From a virus, in IMG/VR virus record IMGVR_UViG_3300042362_000131, positions 1-37,678 of that record: 37,678 bases of DNA. One strand, given 5' to 3'. Below are positions 31,037-37,486 of this stretch, one piece after another. The notes under the pieces are model-generated. The model was not told the DNA's origin. It did no database searches and worked only from the letters and a program-made list of their open reading frames with translations. Both the position numbers and the translations under genes were made by a program. Each line of letters starts with the position of its first letter. Position 1 is the first letter of the stretch.

Positions 31037-32643
31037 TAGTATCCTCCTGTAGTTCTTCGAGACTTGTTAAATGCTTTGTCGTCAACGTAGCGGATGCCAT
31101 CAATCGCCGCATACCGCAGCACGTCGATAGGATCCTTGTGTGCCTCATCTGGGCCACCATCCGCCGTGTACTCCTGTAGCGCGGCAATGATGTTTTGGCA
31201 CCGATCAGAAATGTAGAAGTGTGGGCGGTTGACGCTATCCATGGGCACCCTGCGATTGTAGGCCATCTTGGTCTGCAACGCCTGTAGCCCGTCCTCAATG
31301 TCCAAGCCGGGGGCCGGGACAAAGGTAAGCCCAGCATCAGCCAGATCCTCTATGATGGACGAAGCCCCATTCTGCGTCTGGTACTTCGCGGCACCAAGCC
31401 GAGGGTCAATCAGCCGCTCAAAGATGGTTTCCCCTTCTTCCATATTGCCGATAAGCTCCACATAGTCCCTGATGCCATAACCCAACCCCTTGGACCCTTC
31501 TCCGCCGATCCACTTCCCGCCATGCCACTTGGCCCAATCCCCCACGTTGACATCCGGCCATTCCCGGTAGACCCAGAATGTACCGCTCTCATCAACGGCA
31601 ATCCAAGCCATGAACCAGTTCTTTCGGCCAGCGGGGTCAAGGATCATGTAGCGCGTGAGCCCCTTGGTAGGGATCTTCTCATGCGGTACGACGTTCACCT
31701 CTACCGAGAAGTTGGGGAACTGGGTACTCTTGCTCTTCGTCGGAACGCCGTAGGCACGGCATAGAATCTCGTCCTCGGGACGATTCTTTAGATCCTCAGC
31801 AATACGCTCGTACCCGCCAAAGGGATTGTCGCGGGAATGGAAGTAGATGATGCCCGCATTGCGGTTCTTGCTCTCCTGTAGGAACGGAACCTTCCGGTGG
31901 TTGAGTAGCTCAGCCTCTTTCCACTCCAACGTCCGCGCACCCTCTAGATAGTCACGGACCACTTCCGTATACCCATCAATAGGGGTGAACGTCACAATCA
32001 TCTTGGCGTTGCGCGTAGCCAGACGGAACCTCAGCGTAGCCAGAAGCTCAGGGCCAATTAGGTACTCGTCGCACCAAGTACCAATGTTAATCCACTTAGC
32101 CTCCCGGCTACCCAACTCCGCACCCTCAAGGATGGTGTCGTTATTTAGGAACTGGGAGTAGGTCTTGAAGATGATGTGGCTCTTGCTCCCCGGCAGGATG
32201 AGGCTCGACTTGCTAAAGCCATTCTTTCGCGTGTAGGAGACATTCTCCTCAGTACCAAGAGTTTTGCGCTTAAGCTCCTCGGGAAGCGCATCGTAGATCG
32301 CGGACTGCTGCTGTCTGATGGAAACGTCAGCATTTTGGGCGAAACACATTATAACCGCCCCCACGTTCTCAATCGCTGCCTTCACCACCGCATGAGCAGC
32401 CCAACTCGTTTTAGACGAACGATTACCACCACTTACAAGAATCTCGTTCTTCTTAGACAGTAGATCCTCCGCCTCGCCCCAATTCACCAGCTTAAACCCA
32501 TACCGATAGGGATCACGCTCAGCGTTCTCAATGGCCTCATGGTAGACACCCCACAGTTGAACCAACTGCTTGGGGTCCATCCGCGCCATCTCCTCCATCG
32601 TAGGAGGCGTCAGTATTGGGTGCTGCTTCCAGACTAGGGACAT
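31036..32643 (-). CDS. terL: Terminase large subunit
   Basis: A 535-residue packaging motor. The ATPase has Walker A SGGNRSSKTS at 71-80 and a Walker B-type INIGTWCDE at 185-193 with the catalytic-type Glu. The nuclease half shows MILDPAGRK near 330 (first acidic residue), RLIDPRLG, and KDPIDVLRYAA near 512. It would cut concatemers and pump DNA through the portal. The first codons overlap the stop of a 54-residue frame. The sequence start ATGTCCCTAGTC is the same as that of the upstream small gene. Confidence 0.93.
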   Translation of the reverse strand: MSLVWKQHPILTPPTMEEMARMDPKQLVQLWGVYHEAIENAERDPYRYGFKLVNWGEAEDLLSKKNEILVSGGNRSSKTSWAAHAVVKAAIENVGAVIMCFAQNADVSIRQQQSAIYDALPEELKRKTLGTEENVSYTRKNGFSKSSLILPGSKSHIIFKTYSQFLNNDTILEGAELGSREAKWINIGTWCDEYLIGPELLATLRFRLATRNAKMIVTFTPIDGYTEVVRDYLEGARTLEWKEAELLNHRKVPFLQESKNRNAGIIYFHSRDNPFGGYERIAEDLKNRPEDEILCRAYGVPTKSKSTQFPNFSVEVNVVPHEKIPTKGLTRYMILDPAGRKNWFMAWIAVDESGTFWVYREWPDVNVGDWAKWHGGKWIGGEGSKGLGYGIRDYVELIGNMEEGETIFERLIDPRLGAAKYQTQNGASSIIEDLADAGLTFVPAPGLDIEDGLQALQTKMAYNRRVPMDSVNRPHFYISDRCQNIIAALQEYTADGGPDEAHKDPIDVLRYAAIDGIRYVDDKAFNKSRRTTGGY

Positions 32644-32798
32644 ACAGACTTGTGCTTTGTTCTAAAAGACAGCCGAAACCACCAGAAGCCTATGCCAAAC
32701 CACCAATAGCTAGAGCGGTCATAAACCTCTCGCTTAAGAAGCGTGATGCCCAAGTAGGGGCTATCGGCTTTACAGAACTCAATTTTGACTAGGGACAT
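32634..32798 (-). CDS. 54-residue Trp-rich small protein between terminase genes
   Basis: A frame from the ATG at 32798 to a TAG that lies ten bases inside the large terminase gene. The product begins MSLVKIEFCKADSPYLGI and has an aromatic core (SSYWWFGIGFWWFRLSF) and a basic end. The aromatic core could touch membranes, or be buried. The first 12 bases of the gene are the same as the first 12 of terL, so the pair may reflect a local duplication of the initiation region. Expression is likely from its placement, not proven. Confidence 0.55.
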   Translation of the reverse strand: MSLVKIEFCKADSPYLGITLLKREVYDRSSYWWFGIGFWWFRLSFRTKHKSVCP

Positions 32799-32806
32799 AT
32801 ACCACC

Positions 32807-33406
32807 TTAACCCTCAACTCGGGACTCCACCACGCTATTGTCCCCTCCTTCGTCATCGTCGCCGTCCACTTCAATGACGGACTCCACTCGCTCAACAGGG
32901 GTCGTGAGTATTGCAATGGTGTCATTCCGTAAAGCTGCTCTAGCCTCCTCAATAGCCTTCATAGCGTCAGCAAGCGACGGCTTCCCCGTCCTATGCTCCA
33001 CCACCACCTTCTGCTCCCCAAGAGCCTGCAAGCCCTTGTCCACACTAATGCCATAGCTTAGCGTTAAGTCTTTAAGCGGCGTCTTCATCAACGCCTCATC
33101 ATCCTCCATCAACATCTCTGTCTTCTTCGCCACCAACGCCCGCATCCTCTCCGCCATCTCAAAGCCATCTAACGCAAGCTCCTTGCGCCTTACATCCAAA
33201 GCACGCTCATGCCGCGCCCTCAAAGCCGATAGTGCCACAAACCCTATACCCGTCTCCTCCATCACCTTCGCATACGTCTCCCCATTAGCCAGCATATCCA
33301 ACGCTAACGCCGCCTCCTTAGGCTTACGCTTCTCTATGTAACGGTGGTTGAGGTTGGCTTGCGCCTCCCCCACGCTCTCCACAATAGCCTTAGACTTCTT
33401 GCCCAT
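32807..33406 (-). CDS. Probable terminase small subunit
   Basis: A 199-residue charged helical protein. Residues about 33-75 include a helix-turn-helix-like part (ANGETYAKVMEETGIGFVAL). The middle is a long helix set and the C-terminus is very acidic (VIEVDGDDDEGGDN). It is the first gene of the minus arm and lies just before terL. Small terminases recognise the packaging site, often near their own gene. Identification is from position and domain layout only. A promoter with no room for a ribosome binding site lies immediately upstream. Confidence 0.72.
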   Translation of the reverse strand: MGKKSKAIVESVGEAQANLNHRYIEKRKPKEAALALDMLANGETYAKVMEETGIGFVALSALRARHERALDVRRKELALDGFEMAERMRALVAKKTEMLMEDDEALMKTPLKDLTLSYGISVDKGLQALGEQKVVVEHRTGKPSLADAMKAIEEARAALRNDTIAILTTPVERVESVIEVDGDDDEGGDNSVVESRVEG

Positions 33407-33412
33407 GCAAAT

Positions 33413-33442
33413 GTTCTACAGGTAGTGCTAAGTAGTCGTCAA
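33413..33442 (-). promoter_or_regulatory. Promoter candidate for the late arm
   Basis: On the minus strand, TTGACG (33442-33437) is followed after 18 bases by TAGAAC (33418-33413). The predicted start of transcription, about seven bases further, falls at 33406, the A of the terminase small subunit ATG. This would make the message leaderless. The -35 box is near consensus; the -10 matches only four of six positions. Confidence 0.45.
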
Positions 33443-33517
33443 GACCTATTTGCAAGATTTTTTAAAAACCAACCATCCCTAAGTGAGACATTCTGTCACA
33501 CCTTGTCTACCCACCAC

Positions 33518-33783
33518 ATTGCACCCACTCCCACCACTTGCTCAGTACGGTGGCTCCCCATTTTCAGAATTTTTAAAAACGCCTTGTTGACCTATCGAGA
33601 TACAGACGGGCACCGACGGTGCGACCCCCTCCCCCCCCCTGCTGCAAATGGCTGGCGATTGTAAATGTGGTGCAATAACTAACGCAACCAGACACAAAAG
33701 CAATCAAACCGCGCCTGCACTACCCTCGCGTTTGAAAGGGAGTTGCCCTATGGGGGGAGAAAGGATTGCACGAGGATTGCACC
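33518..33783. repeat. Four ATTGCAC(C) sites
   Basis: ATTGCACC occurs at 33518-33525 and 33776-33783, its complement GGTGCAAT at 33669-33676, and ATTGCAC at 33765-33771. The last two plus-strand copies are part of a longer AGGATTGCAC repeated with an 11-base period (33762-33771, 33773-33782). Such spacing on one face of the helix fits binding by a phage protein. Confidence 0.55.
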
Positions 33784-33986
33784 GAGTGTCTGACGCCTGA
33801 CGCATGGGGAAGGCAACTGCCCTTGCTTTGCCATAAGGTGACCACTAGGTTTCCCTGTCTCTCTCTCTCTCTCTTGTCTCTTCTAACTAGGGGAGCCTTT
33901 GGTTGCGCGGATTTAGGTTGCGCGGATTGGCTTATTGCAAATTAGGAGAACTTTAGAAAAGACTCAAAATAGTTCTTGCATCATCC

Positions 33987-34008
33987 AGAAGAGTGCGCAT
34001 TCTCTTCT
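33987..34008. promoter_or_regulatory. Inverted repeat before the early arm
   Basis: AGAAGAG (33987-33993) and CTCTTCT (34002-34008) form a perfect 7-base inverted repeat with eight bases between. It abuts TATAGC at 34008-34013, which could be a -10 element; the nearest TTGCAT is too far (26 bases) to be its -35 box. This layout would suit an activator or repressor site at an early promoter. Confidence 0.35.
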
Positions 34009-34054
34009 ATAGCCAAGGCAGAAAGCCGAGGCAAAAAACAAAACAGAAAGAGAC

Positions 34055-34303
34055 ATGACAACTGCAGAAACCTACCTATCGAAGATTCGCCAAGCGGAGG
34101 TTGACGGGAAGGAAGTCTACGTTTGCACTCACTTAAAGGCAACGCGCATAACGCAAGCGGCCTTTGCCAAGTGGCGCAAAGCTGGGCGCGACCTGTTCAA
34201 GCTCTCGAAAGACGGTGCCTTGCTTATGGCTACCGGGAAGAAATACGTTCGCTTGACTTCCGGAGCCGACATTCCCCTTGTTCGGATTATCTACGTTTCT
34301 TAA
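34055..34303 (+). CDS. First early gene, 82-residue unknown protein
   Basis: First gene of the plus arm. The protein is basic, with TRITQAAFAKWRKAGRDLFK and a beta-like end (TGKKYVRLTSGADIPLVRII). No family recognised. Leader bases are A-rich (CAAAAAACAAAACAGAAAGAGAC) but without a strong ribosome binding site. As a first-expressed gene it may target host functions, which is inference from order only. Confidence 0.72.
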   Translation: MTTAETYLSKIRQAEVDGKEVYVCTHLKATRITQAAFAKWRKAGRDLFKLSKDGALLMATGKKYVRLTSGADIPLVRIIYVS

Positions 34304-34320
34304 CGCAAACCATAAACAAA
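34303..34320 (+). repeat. Start-associated leader repeat, copy 1
   Basis: ACGCAAACCATAAACAAA, beginning on the last base of the upstream stop codon and ending seven bases before the ATG at 34328. It is identical to copies at 34546, 34758 and 35099. No Shine-Dalgarno sequence lies between it and the ATG. Confidence 0.92.
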
Positions 34321-34327
34321 TACACAA

Positions 34328-34546
34328 ATGAAAGTTCGCAAGTTAGGTTGCATCACTCAGGTTTCTTTCAGCGCGGCGGACGTTGCCGCCTTTAATGCTC
34401 AATGGCCTTGCTCTTGTCTTCCCGAAAAGCGGGGCTTTGTTGAATTTGAACGCAACGGCGATTTAGTGGGCGCGCCGGATTGGATGGACGGCCCCGAAGG
34501 CTTGGCCTTCGTTTCAGATTGCCAAGACTTTGCAGATAAGAACTAA
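34328..34546 (+). CDS. 72-residue unknown early protein
   Basis: A small protein with three cysteines (GCITQ, PCSCLP) and an acidic C-terminus (FVSDCQDFADKN). No motif was recognised. It is flanked on both sides by copies of the 18-base leader repeat, like a cassette. The stop TAA at 34544-34546 shares its last base with the next copy. Confidence 0.7.
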   Translation: MKVRKLGCITQVSFSAADVAAFNAQWPCSCLPEKRGFVEFERNGDLVGAPDWMDGPEGLAFVSDCQDFADKN

Positions 34547-34563
34547 CGCAAACCATAAACAAA
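34546..34563 (+). repeat. Start-associated leader repeat, copy 2
   Basis: Exact copy of the 18-base element. It ends eight bases before the ATG at 34572. Confidence 0.92.
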
Positions 34564-34571
34564 TATGCACC

Positions 34572-34757
34572 ATGAGAGATTACTACTGCTATAACCATAA
34601 CGGACAATTCGTCCGCGCTTTCGCCACCGCAGAAGAGGGTACGGCATGGATTAATGATCAAGTGCGTCAATGGCGAGAACAAGGGCGGTTCGGGCTTACA
34701 TATCGCTGCTGTTATAACGGGACAACTTCAACGGAAGTAGCGCGTGCAACTTCTTAA
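34572..34757 (+). CDS. 61-residue unknown early protein
   Basis: Begins MRDYYCYNHNGQFVRAFATA and has a Trp/Arg-rich middle (INDQVRQWREQGRFGLTYRC). It looks like a small folded beta-alpha unit. The ATG at 34572 is preferred: an ATG at 34565 is in another frame and closes after nine codons. Unknown function, cassette-like position between two leader repeats. Confidence 0.68.
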   Translation: MRDYYCYNHNGQFVRAFATAEEGTAWINDQVRQWREQGRFGLTYRCCYNGTTSTEVARATS

Positions 34758-34775
34758 ACGCAAACCATAAACAAA
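34758..34775 (+). repeat. Start-associated leader repeat, copy 3
   Basis: Exact 18-base copy, beginning directly after the upstream TAA and ending eight bases before the ATG at 34784. Confidence 0.92.
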
Positions 34776-34783
34776 AACACATC

Positions 34784-35095
34784 ATGACTAAAGAACAAGA
34801 AATTGCTATCATCCGTGAATTCGCCGCCAAGCTCGGGGAGAACAGTTATTTCGGCCCCGTGCTTGCTGAGGCTTTGCCGGAATTGGAGCAAGACATTAAA
34901 AACGATATCACTCCCTGTCTGTCCCTGCGCAACATTAGAGACGAGGCTTTATTTGCCTTGGAAGCGGCGAAACAAGAGCGGGCAACGGCGGAGATTAAGG
35001 CGGAACGTATCGTAACCAGCGCGAGGGAATACAAAGATACGATTTTGGCTTCTGCCAGAAAGTTGCTCATTGAAAAGTCCAAAGAGCTTTACTAA
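34784..35095 (+). CDS. 103-residue coiled-coil early protein
   Basis: A helical protein: an N-terminal helix (MTKEQEIAIIREFAAKLGEN), an acidic segment (LAEALPELEQDIKNDI), and a long coiled coil (FALEAAKQERATAEIKAERI) to the end. No motif is recognised. It is preceded by leader repeat copy 3 and followed by copy 4. Confidence 0.7.
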   Translation: MTKEQEIAIIREFAAKLGENSYFGPVLAEALPELEQDIKNDITPCLSLRNIRDEALFALEAAKQERATAEIKAERIVTSAREYKDTILASARKLLIEKSKELY

Positions 35096-35098
35096 CTA

Positions 35099-35116
35099 AC
35101 GCAAACCATAAACAAA
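35099..35116 (+). repeat. Start-associated leader repeat, copy 4
   Basis: Exact 18-base copy, four bases after the upstream stop. It ends 18 bases before the ATG at 35135; the extra space contains AAAGGAC, the only ribosome-binding-site-like sequence among the four exact copies. Confidence 0.92.
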
Positions 35117-35134
35117 AAGAAAGGACATACACAA

Positions 35135-35449
35135 ATGAAAACCACCGTCAACTTCTACAGCTTCGCGGATGCTTTCCGCCGCATGGATCGCGCAAACCAG
35201 TTCTCGCGGGCTGGACTCTCTGCCCTCTTCGACTATTTGGAAGAGCTTGAACAGGAAACAGGGGACGAGTACGAATTAGACGTTATCGCCCTTTGTTGCG
35301 ACTTCGCGGAATATGACACCGCAGAGGATGCGGCGCGGGAGTACGGATGGACGCCGGAGCATGGGGCGAGTCCCTTGGCGTGGCTACAGGAGCAAACCTC
35401 TGTCATTGAGGTTCACGGCTACCCGCAAGTTATTGTCCAGAGTTTCTAA
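35135..35449 (+). CDS. 104-residue conserved-looking phage/plasmid protein
   Basis: An acidic protein with FADAFRRMDRANQFSRAGLS, then LFDYLEELEQETGDEYELDV and IALCCDFAEYDTAEDAAREY. I recall this arrangement (LFDYLEELE...ELDVIALCCD..EY) from hypothetical proteins spread over phages and mobile elements. Its molecular role is not known to me. Its acidic surface could suggest DNA mimicry, but that is speculation. Confidence 0.78.
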   Translation: MKTTVNFYSFADAFRRMDRANQFSRAGLSALFDYLEELEQETGDEYELDVIALCCDFAEYDTAEDAAREYGWTPEHGASPLAWLQEQTSVIEVHGYPQVIVQSF

Positions 35450-35524
35450 GCCACACTTAACCCAACCCCTTGCCCTGCTTGCCTTAATTGGCGGCGGGGT
35501 TTTGGGGTGCCGGGATTCCCGGTT

Positions 35525-35540
35525 CAACCATAAAAACACA
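35525..35540 (+). promoter_or_regulatory. Degenerate start-associated leader
   Basis: CAACCATAAAAACACA precedes the ATG at 35541 directly. It keeps the ACCATAAA core of the exact repeat but lacks ACGCAA. A small palindrome (CCGGGATTCCCGG, 35510-35522) lies just upstream. Confidence 0.6.
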
Positions 35541-35789
35541 ATGCAAAAAAATATCGTTATCACTCCGCCGTTTGCTCAGTCGTTAATGACTGGGGTTGTT
35601 TACGCGCAATTCACGGGCAACCATTGCACGCTCCACTATTCGGACGGAACAACTGAAACCGCACGCATCACGGACCTGCTCGCGGAGCAGGTCCGGGTTT
35701 ATTATCGCTACCAATCGGAGAACGGTCCAGAGGCCGAAGAGCCTTCATTTTTTGAGGTCGTTTCTCAGGTTCAAGCGGAAAGAGTTTAA
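35541..35789 (+). CDS. 82-residue unknown early protein with internal hairpin
   Basis: Beta-rich (QKNIVITPPFAQSLMTGVVY, GNHCTLHYSDGTTETARI) with an acidic helical end. The ATG at 35541 is chosen over upstream in-frame ATGs that would overlap the preceding gene because it carries the leader element. A perfect 11-base-pair hairpin lies in the coding sequence at 35671-35695. No family recognised. Confidence 0.7.
   Translation: MQKNIVITPPFAQSLMTGVVYAQFTGNHCTLHYSDGTTETARITDLLAEQVRVYYRYQSENGPEAEEPSFFEVVSQVQAERV
35671..35695 (+). repeat. Perfect 11-bp inverted repeat in a coding region
   Basis: CGGACCTGCTC (35671-35681), a GCG loop, and the exact complement GAGCAGGTCCG (35685-35695), followed by GGTTTATT. 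It is GC-rich and would form a very stable hairpin in mRNA. It could slow translation or transcription, or be a protein-binding palindrome. Confidence 0.85.
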
Positions 35790-35802
35790 CCATAGAAACA
35801 CA
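35790..35802 (+). promoter_or_regulatory. Degenerate start-associated leader
   Basis: CCATAGAAACACA lies between the stop TAA at 35787-35789 and the ATG at 35803. With the end of the stop codon it reads AACCATAGAAACACA, a variant of the AACCATAAACAAA half of the repeat. Confidence 0.6.
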
Positions 35803-36150
35803 ATGAAAACAAATTGCACAATATCGGTTAATGGCGTTAAATTTGCGCCTTCAGGTTCAGCTCTCGTTGAGTCTTTATTCAATCCCGAAGGTACGGCATC
35901 GGGCATTTACAAAATAAAGCGCAATGGCGTTTTGTTTTGTAAGCCTAGTGGCGATCCTTTCGCGTTCCTTGTAGCCAATCGGTCGACCTATTGCTATTTT
36001 GTCTCGTGTTCAAAAAAAGAGTATGGGCAGATTCGCTATCAATACTCAACTTGCTCAATAGATGAAAAAAGACTTGGGATTGATTCTTTGTCTTACGGCG
36101 AAAAGAATCGGCTCGCTGAAAGCATTTGGGAAACAGTTTCGACACAATGA
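35803..36150 (+). CDS. 115-residue unknown early protein
   Basis: Begins MKTNCTISVNGVKFAPSGSA and is beta-rich with Cys and Tyr (STYCYFVSCSKKEYGQIRY). There is no recognised domain. The ATG follows the degenerate leader, and the TGA overlaps the start of the lysozyme-like gene (ATGA). Confidence 0.7.
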   Translation: MKTNCTISVNGVKFAPSGSALVESLFNPEGTASGIYKIKRNGVLFCKPSGDPFAFLVANRSTYCYFVSCSKKEYGQIRYQYSTCSIDEKRLGIDSLSYGEKNRLAESIWETVSTQ

Positions 36151-36527
36151 AAAAGACATTCCTTGCCCTGTTGTTAGCCCTGCCCGCCTATTCCGCGCCG
36201 CCTGAATCGTTTTGGCGGGCTTTGCATCACGTTGAAACCTCGGGCCGCCTCGGACCCATTAAAGGCGACAATGGGGCCGCCCTTGGCCCTTTGCAAATCC
36301 ACCGTGCGTACTGGAAAGACTCTGGTGTTCCGGGGACATATTCGCAATGCGCTGATTTAGCTTATTCCCGCCGCGTTGTAACCGCCTATTTGCGCCGTTA
36401 TGCTCGCAACGCATGGGAGCGGGGCGACGCATTTAGCCTAGCCCGCGTGCACAATGGGGGGCCGTCAGGAGCCAATAAACGCGCAACTTTGCGCTACGGT
36501 CAAAAGGTAGTTAATGCAATGAAATAA
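36147..36527 (+). CDS. Secreted i-type-lysozyme-like endolysin
   Basis: A 126-residue protein with a Sec signal (MKKTFLALLLALPAYSA, likely cut after residue 17). The mature part has Glu30 in ALHHVETSG as likely catalytic acid, GDNGAALGPLQIHRAYW at 40-56, and ARVHNGGPSG at 99-108. These are the core blocks of invertebrate-type (destabilase) lysozymes, here without their many cysteines; a related transglycosylase is possible. It would cleave peptidoglycan after export. It sits in the early arm, far from the holin-like genes. The start overlaps the upstream stop. Confidence 0.8.
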   Translation: MKKTFLALLLALPAYSAPPESFWRALHHVETSGRLGPIKGDNGAALGPLQIHRAYWKDSGVPGTYSQCADLAYSRRVVTAYLRRYARNAWERGDAFSLARVHNGGPSGANKRATLRYGQKVVNAMK

Positions 36528-36529
36528 CA

Positions 36530-36934
36530 ATGAATGACAAAATATCGTCAGCGGTTCGCTTTTGGGAAAAGATGCAGGAAAAGGTGCGGCGCATGGAAGA
36601 AGAAGAGGCCAAGCTAATGGCCTCCGCCGACAAGCGCACCCGCGCCCCAATCTTCACCAGAACCCGCATCAGTAGCGGCTTCGGCAAGGGCATGATGAGG
36701 CGCGACAAATGGCGCGAAGGAATGCCGCGCATCACTCAGGAAGCCTGTGCCGTCGTGCATGAATATGCCTTAGCCCGTGCCGCAACCAAGGGCTACGTCG
36801 GACGCAAGAGCTATGGCGAGCGAGCAGGAATCAGCACCGCGACCCTCAACCGTTGCGCGAATGAAATGATTTCGGGCGAGATTTATCTTGACCCTGTGGA
36901 TGGTATTTGGAAAGTGAAACACGTTCAGGGCTAA
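36530..36934 (+). CDS. 134-residue basic protein with winged-helix-like end
   Basis: The N-terminal half is a charged helix (EKMQEKVRRMEEEEAKLMAS). The C-terminal half (RKSYGERAGISTATLNRCAN, then EIYLDPVDGIWKVKH) resembles a winged helix-turn-helix with the beta wing at the end. It may bind DNA as a regulator or replication accessory. It starts two bases after the endolysin stop. Confidence 0.68.
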   Translation: MNDKISSAVRFWEKMQEKVRRMEEEEAKLMASADKRTRAPIFTRTRISSGFGKGMMRRDKWREGMPRITQEACAVVHEYALARAATKGYVGRKSYGERAGISTATLNRCANEMISGEIYLDPVDGIWKVKHVQG

Positions 36935-37012
36935 CAGGGAAAGACCACCGCCCTTTCGGGCGAGCACACGGGTGCAAGTGGCTCCCATGCGGGGGCTTAG
37001 GTGGTTGTCCTG
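36935..37012 (+). ncRNA. Predicted cloverleaf-like structured RNA
   Basis: This fills most of the 100-base gap between two genes. Closing helix: GACCACC (36943-36949) pairs with GGTGGTT (37000-37006), extended by CAGG (36935-36938) with CCTG (37009-37012) across an internal loop. Inside are three hairpins: GCCC-TTTC-GGGC (36950-36961), GCAC-ACGG-GTGC (36964-36975), and a 7-pair stem at 36980-36986 with 36991-36997 closed by ATGC, including two G-U pairs. It lacks a T-loop and anticodon loop of tRNA form. Structure is by hand pairing; transcription and role are unproven. Confidence 0.5.
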
Positions 37013-37034
37013 TTGCCAACAAAGAAAGAAAAAC

Positions 37035-37235
37035 ATGAGCCTTAACATCGAAGACGCTCGCGCTATTGTTTACGAACTTAGCGCGATGGCTTTCCTCACT
37101 AGAGGGAGCCTATCCCCATCTGAGCGGTACGAGAAGGTGATGCTTCGCCGCCGGGAACTTCTTCAGTTCCTCGACCATCAGCACGAGTTGCTGCACGGTC
37201 GCCGCGATCCACTCCTTGACGATCCACACCCATGA
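37035..37235 (+). CDS. 66-residue helical early protein
   Basis: Starts at the ATG after an A-rich leader (AAAGAAAGAAAAAC). Helical, with ARAIVYELSAMAFLTRGSLS and RRRELLQFLDHQHELLHGRR. No domain recognised. An upstream in-frame ATG at 36972 lies inside the predicted structured RNA and is less likely. Its stop overlaps the next ATG. Confidence 0.65.
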   Translation: MSLNIEDARAIVYELSAMAFLTRGSLSPSERYEKVMLRRRELLQFLDHQHELLHGRRDPLLDDPHP

Positions 37236-37486
37236 ATGGCCTCTGGATTCACTCGGACATCCTTGAACGGCAAGACCTGTCTCACGCCGAGCGGATGGTA
37301 TTAGCTTTCATCGCGTCATTCCCGGAGGGCTACTTCGGGAGTGATGGCTATATCGCACAGTCTTTGCATATGAACAAGAGAACTGTGGAGCGTGTGGTGT
37401 CTTCGCTCTATCGTTCTAATTCCCTAGAAAGAAGGGGAAATTCGCGTTTCTGCGTGTCAAAAGTACGCAAGAACGCGAGCATATGA
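37232..37486 (+). CDS. Winged helix-turn-helix replication-initiator-like protein
   Basis: An 84-residue protein: LSHAERMVLAFIASFPEGYF, then SDGYIAQSLHMNKRTVERVV and SSLYRSNSLERRG. This is the typical winged HTH of replication initiators and regulators, with the recognition helix at NKRTVERVVSSL. It lies directly before the SSB-like gene and the replication block. The last 33 bases are part of the 127-base terminal repeat. It could recognise an origin or control the block; neither is shown. Confidence 0.75.
   Translation: MNGLWIHSDILERQDLSHAERMVLAFIASFPEGYFGSDGYIAQSLHMNKRTVERVVSSLYRSNSLERRGNSRFCVSKVRKNASI

Larger units (their letters stand above)
33407..34054. promoter_or_regulatory. 648-base divergent non-coding region
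   Basis: No convincing coding frame lies in this stretch between the two arms. It holds a run of nine C (33631-33639), a (CT)8 run (33859-33874), a direct repeat of GGTTGCGCGGATT at 33901-33913 and 33916-33928, four ATTGCAC-type sites, and a 7-base inverted repeat before the plus arm. It must carry the start signals for both arms and may also hold a packaging site or origin, because it adjoins the terminase genes. Confidence 0.75.

Noticed and set aside
33631-33639. Nine-C run as a cohesive end or frameshift site
   Set aside because: It is in non-coding sequence and nothing else supports a cos site; it may also be a length error in sequencing.
35510-35522. CCGGGATTCCCGG palindrome as a terminator
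   Set aside because: The stem would need almost no loop and there is no T run; it may simply be a chance palindrome.
36935-37012. tRNA gene
   Set aside because: The cloverleaf outline lacks a T-loop sequence, a seven-base anticodon loop and normal arm lengths.
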